64,000 bases of DNA from Thermodesulfobacteriota bacterium. GTDB taxonomy: Bacteria > Desulfobacterota > WTBG01 > CAIYCZ01 > CAIRTM01. The notes below the pieces were generated by a model that made no database searches, was not told where the DNA came from, and saw nothing but the letters and a program-made list of their open reading frames with translations. Below, piece after piece: positions 53,795 through 63,900 of the stretch (position 1 is the first letter of the stretch; each line of letters opens with the position of its first letter). The stretch spans positions 24,367 through 88,366 of the forward strand of contig JAOAHH010000126.1 of assembly GCA_026415325.1 (NCBI GenBank), given 5' to 3'. A program made the position numbers and the translations under genes.

Positions 53795-54913
53795 CTATCC
53801 CTGAATATGTTCAAGCACAATACGCAGCATCCTTCTGATCGGCTCTGCTGCACCCCATAAAAGCTGGTCACCGCAGGTAAAGGCTGTAAGATATTCAGGT
53901 CCGATATTCATCTTTCTGATTCTGCCGACCGGCACCGTCAAAGTACCGGATACCCGTGCCGGGGTAAGTTCCGCTATGGTTGCCTCACGGGTATTGGGTA
54001 TTACCTTCACCCATTCATTTGCGCGCCCAATAATGTCGATCAATTCATCCACAGGAACATTGCGCCGCAGCTTTATTGTCACCGCTTGGCTATGACAGCG
54101 CATGGCACCGACCCGTACGCACAGACCATCAATTGGTATCGGCTCCGTACGACCGAGGATTTTGTTCGTTTCCGCATACCCTTTCCATTCCTCACGGGTT
54201 TGACCATTATCCATCAAACGGTCAATCCAGGGGATAAGGCTTGCAGCAAGAGGGACTCCAAAATTTTCAACCGGAAAATCAGGGCTACGCAGACACTCAG
54301 CAACCCGGCGGTCAAGCTCAAGGATGGCGCTGTCAGGTTTATCGATGAGATCCTCAACGTTCTTACTGACCGAGCACATCTGCTGAATCAGTTCCCGCAT
54401 GTTTTTTGCACCGGCACCTGAAGCAGCTTGGTACGTCATGGTAGTCATCCATTCCACAAAGTCATGGGCAAACAGCCCTCCGAGTGCCATGAGCATCAGC
54501 GACACGGTACAATTTCCGCCGATATAATTTTTTACGCCACGGGCAAGACCATCATTGATCACACTCCGGTTGACCGGATCGAGCACAATGATACTATCGT
54601 CTGCCATACGGAGTGTTGATGCGGCATCGATCCAGTACCCCTTCCACCCAGCTTCACGCAGCTTGCCGTATACTGCCTGCGTGTAATCCCCACCTTGGCA
54701 GGTTACAATAATGTCAAGTGTTGTAAGGAGATCAAGATTATACGCATCGGCAAGCGGCGGTACATCAACACCGATATCAGGTGCTTTGCCGCCGACCTGA
54801 GAGGTTGAAAAGAAAAGCGGCTCGTATCCAGTAAAATCCCTCTCTTCAAGCATGCGCTCTATAAGTACCGAACCGACCATACCCCGCCAACCGATAAAAC
54901 CAACCCGAATCAT
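53795..54913 (-). CDS. asd: Aspartate-semialdehyde dehydrogenase
   Basis: Reduces aspartyl phosphate for lysine, threonine and methionine synthesis, 372 residues, the size of the E. coli-type enzyme. [18 protein letters not shown] is the NADP site. The active-site cysteine is in [18 protein letters not shown], and [14 protein letters not shown] follows. GAAGGG seven bases ahead favours the ATG at 54913 over a TTG two codons earlier. It is convergent with etfA; the 60 bases between hold no clear terminator. Confidence 0.95.
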   Translation of the reverse strand: MIRVGFIGWRGMVGSVLIERMLEERDFTGYEPLFFSTSQVGGKAPDIGVDVPPLADAYNLDLLTTLDIIVTCQGGDYTQAVYGKLREAGWKGYWIDAASTLRMADDSIIVLDPVNRSVINDGLARGVKNYIGGNCTVSLMLMALGGLFAHDFVEWMTTMTYQAASGAGAKNMRELIQQMCSVSKNVEDLIDKPDSAILELDRRVAECLRSPDFPVENFGVPLAASLIPWIDRLMDNGQTREEWKGYAETNKILGRTEPIPIDGLCVRVGAMRCHSQAVTIKLRRNVPVDELIDIIGRANEWVKVIPNTREATIAELTPARVSGTLTVPVGRIRKMNIGPEYLTAFTCGDQLLWGAAEPIRRMLRIVLEHIQG

Positions 54914-55020
54914 AGGCAAACCCTTCCTTAAACCAATGGTGTTTTCTTTTCAGGCCACCGGACTATAGGAAAACTGCGCCCTTCTGTCAATATAAAACCC
55001 TCTGCCCATAAAAACCTTTT

Positions 55021-55707
55021 TTATGTACGATGACCAAAAATAGCAGTTCCAACACGCACAAGGGTCGCCCCTTCTTCGATCGCAACCTCAAAATCAGATG
55101 ACATACCCATAGAAAGCTCGGCAAGGTTAAGAGAAGTAGGAATCCGTGTTACAAGTTCATCCCGAAGCTGACGTAATGCCCGAAAATAGGGCCGGACGTC
55201 CTCAGGATTTGGAAGCAGCGGCGGTATGGTCATCAACCCGACAATGTGCAGATGCCGCATGGGAGCAACCTGCCGGATAAGCTCTGCTGCTGCAACTGGT
55301 GCAATACCGTGCTTTGACTGCTCTCCTGAAACGTTAACCTGTACAAGAACCGGGATAACTTTATTCTTCTGTTCTGCGGCGCGTTCCAAAGCCATAGCAA
55401 GTTCTATTCGGTCAAGGGTGTGAATCACATCGAAAAGCTCAACCGCCCGTGCAGCTTTGTTTGTCTGAAGATGACCGATACAATGCCAGGCAACAGCCTT
55501 GCCGAGCACCGCGATCTTCGTTCGTGCTTCCTGCACATAGTTTTCTCCGAGTATCTGCACTCCTGCCGCAATGGCCTCTCTGATGCGGTCAACCGGCACG
55601 GTCTTGCTAACCGCGACTAAGCGAACAGTATCAGGATCTCTCCCACAGCGGCTGCATGCAGTCTCGATGCGCCTCTGAATCCTTGTAAGATTTTCTGCGA
55701 TGTTCAT
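55021..55707 (-). CDS. yggS: PLP homeostasis protein YggS
   Basis: Alanine-racemase-fold PLP-binding protein of 228 residues, controls vitamin B6 and amino acid balance. The PLP lysine is in [13 protein letters not shown] near residue 35, and [20 protein letters not shown] and [21 protein letters not shown] are the other signatures. Full length. Confidence 0.94.
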   Translation of the reverse strand: MNIAENLTRIQRRIETACSRCGRDPDTVRLVAVSKTVPVDRIREAIAAGVQILGENYVQEARTKIAVLGKAVAWHCIGHLQTNKAARAVELFDVIHTLDRIELAMALERAAEQKNKVIPVLVQVNVSGEQSKHGIAPVAAAELIRQVAPMRHLHIVGLMTIPPLLPNPEDVRPYFRALRQLRDELVTRIPTSLNLAELSMGMSSDFEVAIEEGATLVRVGTAIFGHRT

Positions 55708-55768
55708 GCCGATATTTCTTCAATTAGAAAAGATACGCCTGTATGCTGTAAAGTTGATGCTCTGCGCC

Positions 55769-56941
55769 TTACCAAGGATTATCTGCAGGTGCCATATCTG
55801 GTGCAAGTCTAAATTTTTTAAAACAATACAAGGCCATAAGACTCATCACAGCTGCCGCAATCATAGGAATACGCGGCCCGAAATGCTCCAATATGGCACC
55901 GCTTGACAAGGCTCCGGCACAGGTTCCCAGCACCGAGACCTGAGCGATAAACCCTGAACCGCCGCCAACCCGTGCTCTGCTGAAAAGGTTTGAAGTCATG
56001 ACATAAGAAAAAACCATAAAAGACCCATCGCCGATTTCATGCAGCGCTCTGAACACGTATGCCTGCGCTTTGTTCGTAGAAAGTGCAAGCAGCATGGTTC
56101 CGGCAGCAGACAGGCACAACCCTCCGACAATCAGACGCGACAAGGTTGCAACCTTGCGGTCAAGCAGCCTGCCGAACACAAGGCAACCGATTGCAAGCAG
56201 CATTACTGTCACAAAGATAAGCATGCCAATTTCAAGCTGGGAAAAACCGAGGCAATCCCTGAGAAACAGAGTGTACACGGTCTTCTCAGCACCCCAGTGA
56301 TAGGTATATAAAAAGGTAATCATTGCAAACACAACCACATCCGGCTTAAACAATTCTCTCCGGTACAGTGCCGGATCAAAAATATTTGTCATCGTAGTCG
56401 GCAGCCATCCAATAAGCGGCGTCAACATGAAAAACAGTATGCCGGTTACCATAAAAATACTGTCGTAGCTTAAACGCATGAGCAGCAGCCCGCCGACCAG
56501 TGCGCCAACGGCAATACCCGAATGCTCGGCAAAACCCATAATGGAAAACCTTTGCCCTTTGCGCTCTTCACCGGCAGTCTTGTAAATCAGCGATCGGATC
56601 GAAAGCTGCCCTAAACTGTTGCAGATGCCAAGAAGGATAAACAAAACCATCAGAACAGCAAACAGCCGCGCACCGGCAAGCAACAAATAGACAACAGCAA
56701 GCAGTATAAAAGAAAGCAGCGTCAGCCTCCGCGAGGCAACAAGATCGTTTGAAATGCCAAGCGGCAAGGTGGTTAGAAGTGCCATGAGTGAATCAACTCC
56801 CATGAGCATTCCGATCTCCCACCCGGAAAATCCAATGTCTTTTAGATGGAGCGGAAAAAAGAAGAGGGTAATAAAAATCAGCACTCGGAAAACAAAAAGG
56901 ATAGTAGAAGTAAAATACAGCCTGTCATGAGATTCTATCAT
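55769..56941 (-). CDS. Major facilitator superfamily transporter
   Basis: A 390-residue inner-membrane protein with about 12 hydrophobic segments. The region after TM2 reads PLGISNDLVASRRLTLLSF, a variant of the MFS loop 2-3 signature. TM4-5 (HSGIAVGALVGGLLLMRLS) and the second-half loop LVFGRLLDRKVATLSRL fit the fold. Substrate unknown. It lies between yggS and the ppdK terminator and may have its own promoter. Confidence 0.85.
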   Translation of the reverse strand: MIESHDRLYFTSTILFVFRVLIFITLFFFPLHLKDIGFSGWEIGMLMGVDSLMALLTTLPLGISNDLVASRRLTLLSFILLAVVYLLLAGARLFAVLMVLFILLGICNSLGQLSIRSLIYKTAGEERKGQRFSIMGFAEHSGIAVGALVGGLLLMRLSYDSIFMVTGILFFMLTPLIGWLPTTMTNIFDPALYRRELFKPDVVVFAMITFLYTYHWGAEKTVYTLFLRDCLGFSQLEIGMLIFVTVMLLAIGCLVFGRLLDRKVATLSRLIVGGLCLSAAGTMLLALSTNKAQAYVFRALHEIGDGSFMVFSYVMTSNLFSRARVGGGSGFIAQVSVLGTCAGALSSGAILEHFGPRIPMIAAAVMSLMALYCFKKFRLAPDMAPADNPW

Positions 56942-57000
56942 GTTTTATCCTGCACTACCGTTATCTGATATATATTATGGGAATGGAAAAGAAACAATGA

Positions 57001-57038
57001 AAAAGGCTCTGCACGGTAGCTTACCAGCAGAGCCTTTT
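57001..57038 (-). terminator. Terminator for the recO-glyQ-glyS-ppdK transcript
   Basis: AAAAGGCTCTGC and GCAGAGCCTTTT form a perfect 12-bp stem, 21 bases past the ppdK stop. The A-rich flank gives a T run on the minus strand, so it works in the ppdK direction. Confidence 0.88.
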
Positions 57039-57058
57039 GTTTTTAGAAATCTGGTATT

Positions 57059-59881
57059 TTATTTCTTTTTTGCTTTCTTTGCGGTCTTAACCTTTACTTT
57101 TTTCACCGGCTTTATTGGTTTTGCTTTGGCTTTTGGTTTGGCTTTTTGTGTTTTCGCTGCCGCTTCCTTTTCCTGAATCGCTGCTTGTGCGGCCGCGAGA
57201 CGCGCAATCGGCACGCGGAACGGCGAGCAGCTTACATAGGTTAGCCCAACCCTGTTGCAGAACGCAACCGATGCCGGATCACCGCCCTGCTCCCCGCAAA
57301 TGCCGATTTTAAGATCTTTACGGGTAGCACGACCCCGCTCTACCGCCATTTGGATAAGTTGCCCAACACCGTCTTGGTCAATAGTCTGGAACGGATCCGC
57401 GGGCAAAATCTTTCGGTCAAGGTATTCCGGCAAAAACCCGCCGATATCATCACGGCTAAATCCAAAACTCATTTGGGTCAAATCGTTGGTGCCAAAGGAA
57501 AAAAACTCGGCCTCCTCTGCCATGCGATCGGCGAGCAGTGCTGCCCGCGGAATTTCAATCATGGTGCCCACAAGATGGGGGAGTGCCCGCATGCCGGCCT
57601 GTTTGCACACCTCGTCGTGCACCTTACTGATGATCGCTTTTTGATGTTTGAGTTCCCGCACATCACAAGTTACCGGGATCATAATTTCCGGTTTTGCCTT
57701 TTTGCCGTCCCGGATGAGTTCTGCTGCAGCTTCAAAAATTGCGCGCACCTGCATTTCCGTAACCTCAGGATACGTGATTCCAAGGCGTACCCCGCGATGC
57801 CCCATCATGGGGTTTGCCTCATGCAAAGACTCACCGCGCTTTCGCACATCTTCTGCCGTGATGCCAAGCGCTGCTGCAAGTTCTGCCTGTTTCTCGGGGC
57901 TCTGCGGCACAAATTCATGGAGTGGCGGGTCAAGAAGTCTTATCGTCACCGGCAGCCCCTCCATTGCCTCAAGGGTATTTTTAATATCGCGTTTTACAAA
58001 TGGAAAAAGTTCATCAAGTGCCTGTCGCCGTTCGGCTTCGTCTTTGCTGAGAATCATCTTTCGCAGCAGAAACAACGGCTGATCCGATCCTGCACCATAA
58101 AACATATGTTCGGTACGGAAAAGACCGATACCTTCGGCACCAAATGAGCGTGCTATCCGCGCATCTTCTGGCGTGTCAGCATTGGTGCGCACACCGATCG
58201 TGCGGTATTTGTCGACAAGCTGCATGAACTTTTTGAACCGGGGATTTTCCGATGCATCAATCATCGAGAGCTTGCCGTCATAGACAATGCCTTTGGTACC
58301 GTTCAGGGTAATCCAATCGCCTTCGTTATACACTGCGCCCGAAACCGTCATCTGCCGCTGCGCCATATTCACATGAATATCACCGGCACCCACGATGCAG
58401 CATTTTCCCCAGCCGCGGGCAACCAGTGCTGCATGCGAGGTCATGCCACCGCGTGCTGTCAGAATACCCTGCGCGGCGCGCATACCTTCGACATCTTCAG
58501 GGTTTGTCTCTTCGCGTACCAAAATCACCTTTTTGCCTTGTGCCGCCCATTTCACCGCATCTTCTGCGGTAAACACGATCTGACCTGCTGCCCCACCCGG
58601 GCCAGCAGGAAGTCCCCGTGCAATGACCTTTGCCCCAGCCTCTGCCGCAGGATCGACAAACGGATGCAAAAGCTGATCCAGATGGGCAGGTTCAACGCGC
58701 ATTACCGCTGTTTTTCCATCGATCAGCTTTTCTTCCAGCATGTCCATTGCCATGTTAAGCGCAGCCGTGCCGGTCCGCTTGCCGTTGCGGCATTGGAGCA
58801 TGTAGAGTTTTCCCTCTTGGATCGTGAACTCGATATCCTGCATATCGCGGTAGTGTTTTTCAAGAGTTACGCGGATTTTGTCAAGCTGCCGATAGAGTTC
58901 TGGCATTGCTTCTTCAAGTGAGGGCAGATGTTTGTTCTGTTCATTTTTGGTCGCGATGTTGAGCGGATTGGGGGTGCGGATACCAGCGACAACGTCTTCT
59001 CCCTGGGCATTGACCAGCCATTCGCCGTAAAACTTGTTCTCGCCGGTTGCAGGATTGCGTGAAAACGCAACGCCGGTTGCGGATGAATCTCCCATATTGC
59101 CAAATACCATAGACTGCACATTAACAGCCGTACCCCAGTCATCGGGAATGCCTTCAATGCGGCGATATGCCACTGCGCGTTTGCCGTTCCAGCTTTTGAA
59201 CACCGCACCGATTGCCCCCCAGAGCTGCTCCCACGGATCATCAGGAAACTCTCTGCCGAGCACCTCCCGCACCTTGTCTTTAAACCTGGCCACAAGTTCT
59301 TTTAAATCCTCTGCGGTCAAATCCGTGTCAGCTGCATATCCTTTCTTATGTTTGTAGTGATCGAGCATGTCATCAAGCTGCTTACGGATACCCTTTCCTT
59401 CAGCAGGTTCAATGCCTTCTGCCTTTTCCATCACCACATCTGCATACATCATAATAAGCCGGCGGTAGGCATCGTATACAAACCGCTCATTCCCTGTCTT
59501 GCGTATCAGACCGGGAATGGTACGTGAGGCAAGCCCGACGTTCAGCACGGTTTCCATCATTCCGGGCATTGACTTGCGGGCACCTGACCTGCAGGAAACC
59601 AGCAGCGGGTTATCCGGGTCAGCAAACTTCATGCCCATCTCTTTTTCCACCAGCTTGAGAGCTGCTGCAACTTCGGCATCCAGCCCTTTTGGGTAACGGC
59701 CGCCAGCCTTAAAATAATCCACGCAGCACTCTGTCGTGATGGTAAACCCGGCTGGAACCGGAAGTTTTAAGTGGCACATTTCGGCAAGGTTTGCGCCTTT
59801 ACCGCCGAGCAGATTTTTCATATCGGCCCTGCCCTCGGCTTTTCCCGATGCGAAAAAGTAGACATATTTCTTCTTTGCCAT
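57059..59881 (-). CDS. ppdK: Pyruvate, phosphate dikinase with lysine-rich C-terminal tail
   Basis: Interconverts pyruvate + ATP + Pi and PEP + AMP + PPi. The 940 residues include the ATP-grasp domain (NLLGGKGANLAEM), the phosphohistidine domain with GGMTSHAALVARGWGKCC, and the PEP-binding barrel ending in FGTNDLTQM and CGEQGGDP. The family normally ends near VPIARLAAAQA. Here about 45 further residues follow, nearly all Lys, Ala, Pro, Val and Thr (EAAAKTQKAKPKAKAKPIKP, then more). GGAGG seven bases ahead fixes the ATG at 59881. It is last in the operon with recO, glyQ and glyS. Confidence 0.95.
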   Translation of the reverse strand: MAKKKYVYFFASGKAEGRADMKNLLGGKGANLAEMCHLKLPVPAGFTITTECCVDYFKAGGRYPKGLDAEVAAALKLVEKEMGMKFADPDNPLLVSCRSGARKSMPGMMETVLNVGLASRTIPGLIRKTGNERFVYDAYRRLIMMYADVVMEKAEGIEPAEGKGIRKQLDDMLDHYKHKKGYAADTDLTAEDLKELVARFKDKVREVLGREFPDDPWEQLWGAIGAVFKSWNGKRAVAYRRIEGIPDDWGTAVNVQSMVFGNMGDSSATGVAFSRNPATGENKFYGEWLVNAQGEDVVAGIRTPNPLNIATKNEQNKHLPSLEEAMPELYRQLDKIRVTLEKHYRDMQDIEFTIQEGKLYMLQCRNGKRTGTAALNMAMDMLEEKLIDGKTAVMRVEPAHLDQLLHPFVDPAAEAGAKVIARGLPAGPGGAAGQIVFTAEDAVKWAAQGKKVILVREETNPEDVEGMRAAQGILTARGGMTSHAALVARGWGKCCIVGAGDIHVNMAQRQMTVSGAVYNEGDWITLNGTKGIVYDGKLSMIDASENPRFKKFMQLVDKYRTIGVRTNADTPEDARIARSFGAEGIGLFRTEHMFYGAGSDQPLFLLRKMILSKDEAERRQALDELFPFVKRDIKNTLEAMEGLPVTIRLLDPPLHEFVPQSPEKQAELAAALGITAEDVRKRGESLHEANPMMGHRGVRLGITYPEVTEMQVRAIFEAAAELIRDGKKAKPEIMIPVTCDVRELKHQKAIISKVHDEVCKQAGMRALPHLVGTMIEIPRAALLADRMAEEAEFFSFGTNDLTQMSFGFSRDDIGGFLPEYLDRKILPADPFQTIDQDGVGQLIQMAVERGRATRKDLKIGICGEQGGDPASVAFCNRVGLTYVSCSPFRVPIARLAAAQAAIQEKEAAAKTQKAKPKAKAKPIKPVKKVKVKTAKKAKKK

Positions 59882-59915
59882 AGAGCATCCTCCTTGTGTG
59901 GTCATATATAAACGG

Positions 59916-61991
59916 TCAGGATGAAGCGATCTTTGAAAAATCGGCAAATTTATCAAAAAGGTTGCTGATGTCGCGCAACAGACACAAGCGGTTGTTCCTC
60001 AGCCGCATGTCCTCATCCATTACCAGAACATTATCAAAAAATGCATCAACTGCGTCGCGAAGAGTTGCAATAAGCCGGAGTGCCTCAAGGTATCGGTGCG
60101 TATCCATAAGCTGCTGCACGCGGTCACGGAGGGTCTCGACACGCTGATGTAACATTTTTTCTGCATCATGGTTAAACAAAGTGGGGGCAACACTGCCCTG
60201 CGGTTCGGCGCTGCGCAAAATATTAACCACCCGCTTAAAGGATATTGCAAGGGATTCAAACGCGGGATCGAGCTTCATCTGTTGCAATGCAGCGGCGCGG
60301 TCGAAGCAATCCGGTATAAAGTCGATGCCGCGCGCAAGCACCGCATCAATAACGTCAGCGGCTATTCCCTGCCCGGAGAGAACCGTTTCAAGCCTGCCTG
60401 AAAAAAACGCAAGCACGTCACTGCGCACCTGCTCGTTCGGACGAGTCAGTTTCTCGGCAAGTCCCTCCAAAGCACAGTCGATAAGATCAGTCAGTGAAAA
60501 CAGGTATGTTTTTTCGAGTATGATATTGATAATACCAAGGCACTGGCGCCGGAGTGCATACGGGTCGGCAGTGCCGGTTGGAATAAGCCCAATACCGAAG
60601 CATCCAACAATGGTATCGAGTTTATCGCTGATACTGATAATTGCACCTATATCGGTTTTTGGTAAACTGTCGCCAGCAAATCGTGGAAGATAATGCTCAA
60701 ATATCGCCTCAGCAACGTCTTGCGGCTCGCCGGCGCGGCGAGCATATTCCCTACCCATAATCCCCTGCAGCTCGGGAAATTCACCGACCATTTCCGACAT
60801 AAGATCAGCCTTGCACAAGTAGGCAGCACGCTTAACCTTCGGGATGAGCGCGGGTTTGCCAAGCCGCTCAGCGACATGAACGGCAAGCGCCTGAAAACGC
60901 ATCACCTTTTCATATGACGTGCCGAGCTTTGCCTGAAACACCACACCGCGCAGCGATTCAGTCAGATCTGCAAGGGACTTTTTGAGATCTTCGCTATAGA
61001 AAAACTGTGCATCAGCAAGGCGTGCGCGCAACACGCGTTCATGACCGCTTTTAACGATATCGGGGATCCGACAATCGGTATTGTTGACCGCAATAAAGTA
61101 GGGCTTGGGTGCCCCGTACGCATCAACGACCGGGAAATACTTTTGGTGCTTCTTCATCGTCGTCACCAGTACTTCAACGGGAAGGCTCAAAAAAGCTTCC
61201 TCAAAGTGGCAGAGCACTGGAAACGGTGCTTCTACGAGAAAGCACACCTCATCAAGCAGCGCCTGATCCTCGTCTGGTCTCCCGCCAACCGTTGCCGCAA
61301 GCTCTCGCAGTTTTTCTATGATCATTGTTTTGCGCTCAGCAGGATCAACAATAACCGAAGCTGCCCGTAGTGTCTGCAAATATGAGGCAACGTCACTTAT
61401 CGGTACGGGATCAGGGGCCATAAACCGGTGACCGCGGGTCATGCTGCCGGAGATAATACCGCCGAATGTAAACGGCACCACCGTATCACCGTACAGTGCA
61501 AGGATCCAATGTATCGGCCGGGCAAAGCGCACATCCAAATCCTTCCAACGCATGGATTTCGGGAAGGGAAGTTGTGCGATAATGCTGGGGAGCAACTCTG
61601 GAAGAAGCTGCTGTGTCGGCGCGCCTGCATCACGGCGCTTGGCACAGAGGTATTCTCCTTTTTCGGTTGGTACAACTGTAAGTTCTTCTACAGCAACTCC
61701 TTGGCTTTTTGCAAAACCAAGTGCTGCTTTGGTCGGCGTGCCGTCTGGTGTAAACCCTGCGCTTTTTGCCGGACCGAGCTTGGTAATTACAAGGTCGTCC
61801 TGCATCGAAGCAACATTGTGCATAATCAGCACCAGACGCCGCGGTGTGCCAAAGGTTACGGCATCGCCATATCCAATACGGTGCTCTCTGAATTCCTTCT
61901 CTGCAAGTTCTTTCAGCGAAGCAAGCGCGCCGGGCATAAATGCCGCGGGAATCTCTTCGGTTCCAATTTCAAGCAAGAGGTCGGCACTCAT
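59916..61991 (-). CDS. glyS: Glycine-tRNA ligase beta subunit
   Basis: Beta subunit of the heterotetrameric bacterial GlyRS, 691 residues. LLLEIGTEEIPAAFM opens it, and TFGTPRRLVL, FPKSMRW, KHQKYFPV and ALRRQCLGII are the internal blocks. The C-terminal part is the anticodon-binding/DALR-like domain. It starts 29 bases after glyQ and ends 34 bases before ppdK. Confidence 0.95.
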   Translation of the reverse strand: MSADLLLEIGTEEIPAAFMPGALASLKELAEKEFREHRIGYGDAVTFGTPRRLVLIMHNVASMQDDLVITKLGPAKSAGFTPDGTPTKAALGFAKSQGVAVEELTVVPTEKGEYLCAKRRDAGAPTQQLLPELLPSIIAQLPFPKSMRWKDLDVRFARPIHWILALYGDTVVPFTFGGIISGSMTRGHRFMAPDPVPISDVASYLQTLRAASVIVDPAERKTMIIEKLRELAATVGGRPDEDQALLDEVCFLVEAPFPVLCHFEEAFLSLPVEVLVTTMKKHQKYFPVVDAYGAPKPYFIAVNNTDCRIPDIVKSGHERVLRARLADAQFFYSEDLKKSLADLTESLRGVVFQAKLGTSYEKVMRFQALAVHVAERLGKPALIPKVKRAAYLCKADLMSEMVGEFPELQGIMGREYARRAGEPQDVAEAIFEHYLPRFAGDSLPKTDIGAIISISDKLDTIVGCFGIGLIPTGTADPYALRRQCLGIINIILEKTYLFSLTDLIDCALEGLAEKLTRPNEQVRSDVLAFFSGRLETVLSGQGIAADVIDAVLARGIDFIPDCFDRAAALQQMKLDPAFESLAISFKRVVNILRSAEPQGSVAPTLFNHDAEKMLHQRVETLRDRVQQLMDTHRYLEALRLIATLRDAVDAFFDNVLVMDEDMRLRNNRLCLLRDISNLFDKFADFSKIASS

Positions 61992-62020
61992 TGGAGTGAG
62001 TATTCTGAATGTGTGTATGG

Positions 62021-62920
62021 TTACATCGTTGACGGCATCTTGACCTGCGCATCCTTTTGCAACAGGGGGAAGCCAATGCGTTCGCGTTGCACAAGATATG
62101 CCTCTGCCACCGCACGGGCAAGCGCACGAACCCGGCCGATAAAACCGGTGCGTTCTGTGACGCTAATCGCCCCCCGGGCATCAAGGAGATTAAACACATG
62201 GGAACATTTCAAGCAATAATCATAGGCAGGTAGCACAAGCCCGCAGGCCAACACATCCCGGGATTCCTGCTCGAACTTATTGAAAATGTCAAAAAGCATA
62301 ACCGTATTTGAGACCTCGAAATTATACTTTGAAAATTCGACTTCGCTCTGATGATGGATATCGCCATAGGTAATGCCGGGCGCCCAGATGATGTCAAACA
62401 CATTATCCTTCTGTTGCAGATACATAGCGATGCGTTCAATGCCGTAGGTAATTTCAACTGATACGGGTTTTAAGTCGATGCCGCCGCATTGCTGGAAATA
62501 GGTAAACTGGGTTATTTCCATACCGTCAAGCCAAACCTCCCACCCCAGTCCCCATGCACCGAGCGTAGGCGATTCCCAGTCGTCTTCGACAAATCTGATA
62601 TCATGCTCAAGGGGATCGATATTGAGAAACCTAAGGCTGTCAAGATACAAATCCTGTATCTCAAGCGGCGAAGGCTTCATAATGACCTGAAATTGATAAT
62701 AATGCTGGAGGCGGTTCGGATTTTCACCGTACCTGCCGTCTTTAGGCCTGCGCGAGGGCTCGACATAGGCAACATTCCACGGTTCCGGTCCCAAGCTTCG
62801 AAGAAACGTTGCAGGATGAAATGTGCCTGCACCGACTTCAAGATCATACGGCTGCTGCACCACACAGCCTTTCTGTGCCCAATATGTCTGAAGCGCAAGT
62901 ATCAAATCCTGAAAAGTCAC
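62021..62920 (-). CDS. glyQ: Glycine-tRNA ligase alpha subunit
   Basis: Catalytic alpha subunit, 299 residues. [61 protein letters not shown] and [13 protein letters not shown] are diagnostic class II blocks. It begins 24 bases after recO, in the common order recO-glyQ-glyS. Confidence 0.97.
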   Translation of the reverse strand: MTFQDLILALQTYWAQKGCVVQQPYDLEVGAGTFHPATFLRSLGPEPWNVAYVEPSRRPKDGRYGENPNRLQHYYQFQVIMKPSPLEIQDLYLDSLRFLNIDPLEHDIRFVEDDWESPTLGAWGLGWEVWLDGMEITQFTYFQQCGGIDLKPVSVEITYGIERIAMYLQQKDNVFDIIWAPGITYGDIHHQSEVEFSKYNFEVSNTVMLFDIFNKFEQESRDVLACGLVLPAYDYCLKCSHVFNLLDARGAISVTERTGFIGRVRALARAVAEAYLVQRERIGFPLLQKDAQVKMPSTM

Positions 62921-62944
62921 GAATGCTCTCCTGTCTTCTGCTTT

Positions 62945-63697
62945 TTATGCCAACTGCTCCATAACCATGAGCGACCGAGGCAACCTCCCGATATGGTACT
63001 CCAAAAACTTTGTCAGCATCAGGCGGCCTTCCTCGTGTTCGGCAGGGGAAAACACAAGACGGGGAAGCTTGGGGATATCCATCCTCATAGCCTGCTGAAA
63101 CAGTCTGATGGTGCCGTTTGACAGCGGTAGCAGCTCCGCAACCCGATCTTGGCATGCAGGGCAGACAATCCCGCCACGCTTAACGGAAAATTTATAGTGG
63201 TGCTGCACCTGAAATGCAGCTCTGCATATCACACAACGCATAAGTTGCGGTTGGTACCCGAGCATCGCAAACAACCGCAGTTCAAAAAACCGCAGCATTT
63301 CTTCGCGAAATGCTTCATGGATCAACAGAGAAACAAAAAAAAGCAGCAGCAAAAACACCTCTGGATGACGCTCCCGTTCAGGGGTAAGGGTATCGACAAG
63401 CTCAAGCATATAAGTACCGCATACGACCCTGCGAACATCATCGGCAATCTGGGGAAACGCCGCGATAATATGACACCGCTCAAGCCGCGCAAGCCCTCTG
63501 TATTCGCGATCGGCAAAAAAAGCTTCAATGTGCGTAAACGGCTCAAGACCGCTGCCGAATCGTTTTCGGCTTCGCTTTGCGCCCTTTGCAATAAGGCGCA
63601 GTCTGCCGAACTCCTCGGTAAACAACGAAACGATTTTGTCTGACTCGCCAAAGTCAAACGTACGCAACACAACAGCTTGTGAACACAGATGACGCAT
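62945..63697 (-). CDS. recO: DNA repair protein RecO
   Basis: Recombination mediator of the RecFOR pathway, 250 residues. AVVLRTFDFGESDKIVSLFT is the OB-fold N-terminus, GAKRSRKRFGSGLEPF follows, and the zinc site shows CVICRAAF and CPACQD. Start chosen at ATG 63697; a GTG at 63721 adds eight residues and cannot be excluded. It opens the minus-strand operon through ppdK. Confidence 0.9.
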   Translation of the reverse strand: MRHLCSQAVVLRTFDFGESDKIVSLFTEEFGRLRLIAKGAKRSRKRFGSGLEPFTHIEAFFADREYRGLARLERCHIIAAFPQIADDVRRVVCGTYMLELVDTLTPERERHPEVFLLLLFFVSLLIHEAFREEMLRFFELRLFAMLGYQPQLMRCVICRAAFQVQHHYKFSVKRGGIVCPACQDRVAELLPLSNGTIRLFQQAMRMDIPKLPRLVFSPAEHEEGRLMLTKFLEYHIGRLPRSLMVMEQLA

Positions 63698-63752
63698 AAG
63701 AACGGTCGGCACAGAAGACACTACCTAACCTGTTGACCGATAAAGTCGTTAT

Positions 63753-63781
63753 TGTATATGCCACATTATGAAAAAAATCAA
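63753..63781 (-). promoter_or_regulatory. Promoter for the recO operon
   Basis: On the minus strand TTGATT (63781 to 63776) and TATACA (63758 to 63753) are 17 bases apart, about 55 bases before recO. Confidence 0.5.
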
Positions 63782-63813
63782 CTGCATAATGGAACAGCGC
63801 AGCGGGAAAAGCA

Positions 63814-63842
63814 TTGACTTTTTGGGAAAATAGCGCCATACT
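63814..63842 (+). promoter_or_regulatory. Promoter for ahcY
   Basis: TTGACT (63814-63819) and CATACT (63837-63842) are 17 bases apart, 58 bases before the ahcY ATG. It is divergent from the recO promoter. The leader is short and AT-rich, and I see no SAH riboswitch. Confidence 0.5.
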
Positions 63843-63900
63843 CAAAAAAAATTTTTTTTAAACCAAATGACATATCGTGCTGTTTTTCAAAGGAGATTCC

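Noticed and set aside
57350..58147. Long open frame opposite ppdK
   Set aside because: Shadow of conserved ppdK codons. No ribosome site and a composition unlike real proteins of the window.
61428..62219. 263-codon open frame opposite glyS and glyQ
   Set aside because: It spans two genuine genes on the other strand and has no family resemblance.
63722..63900. Possible SAH or SAM riboswitch before ahcY
   Set aside because: The leader is short and AT-rich and lacks the conserved SAH-riboswitch core. Only a promoter is visible.
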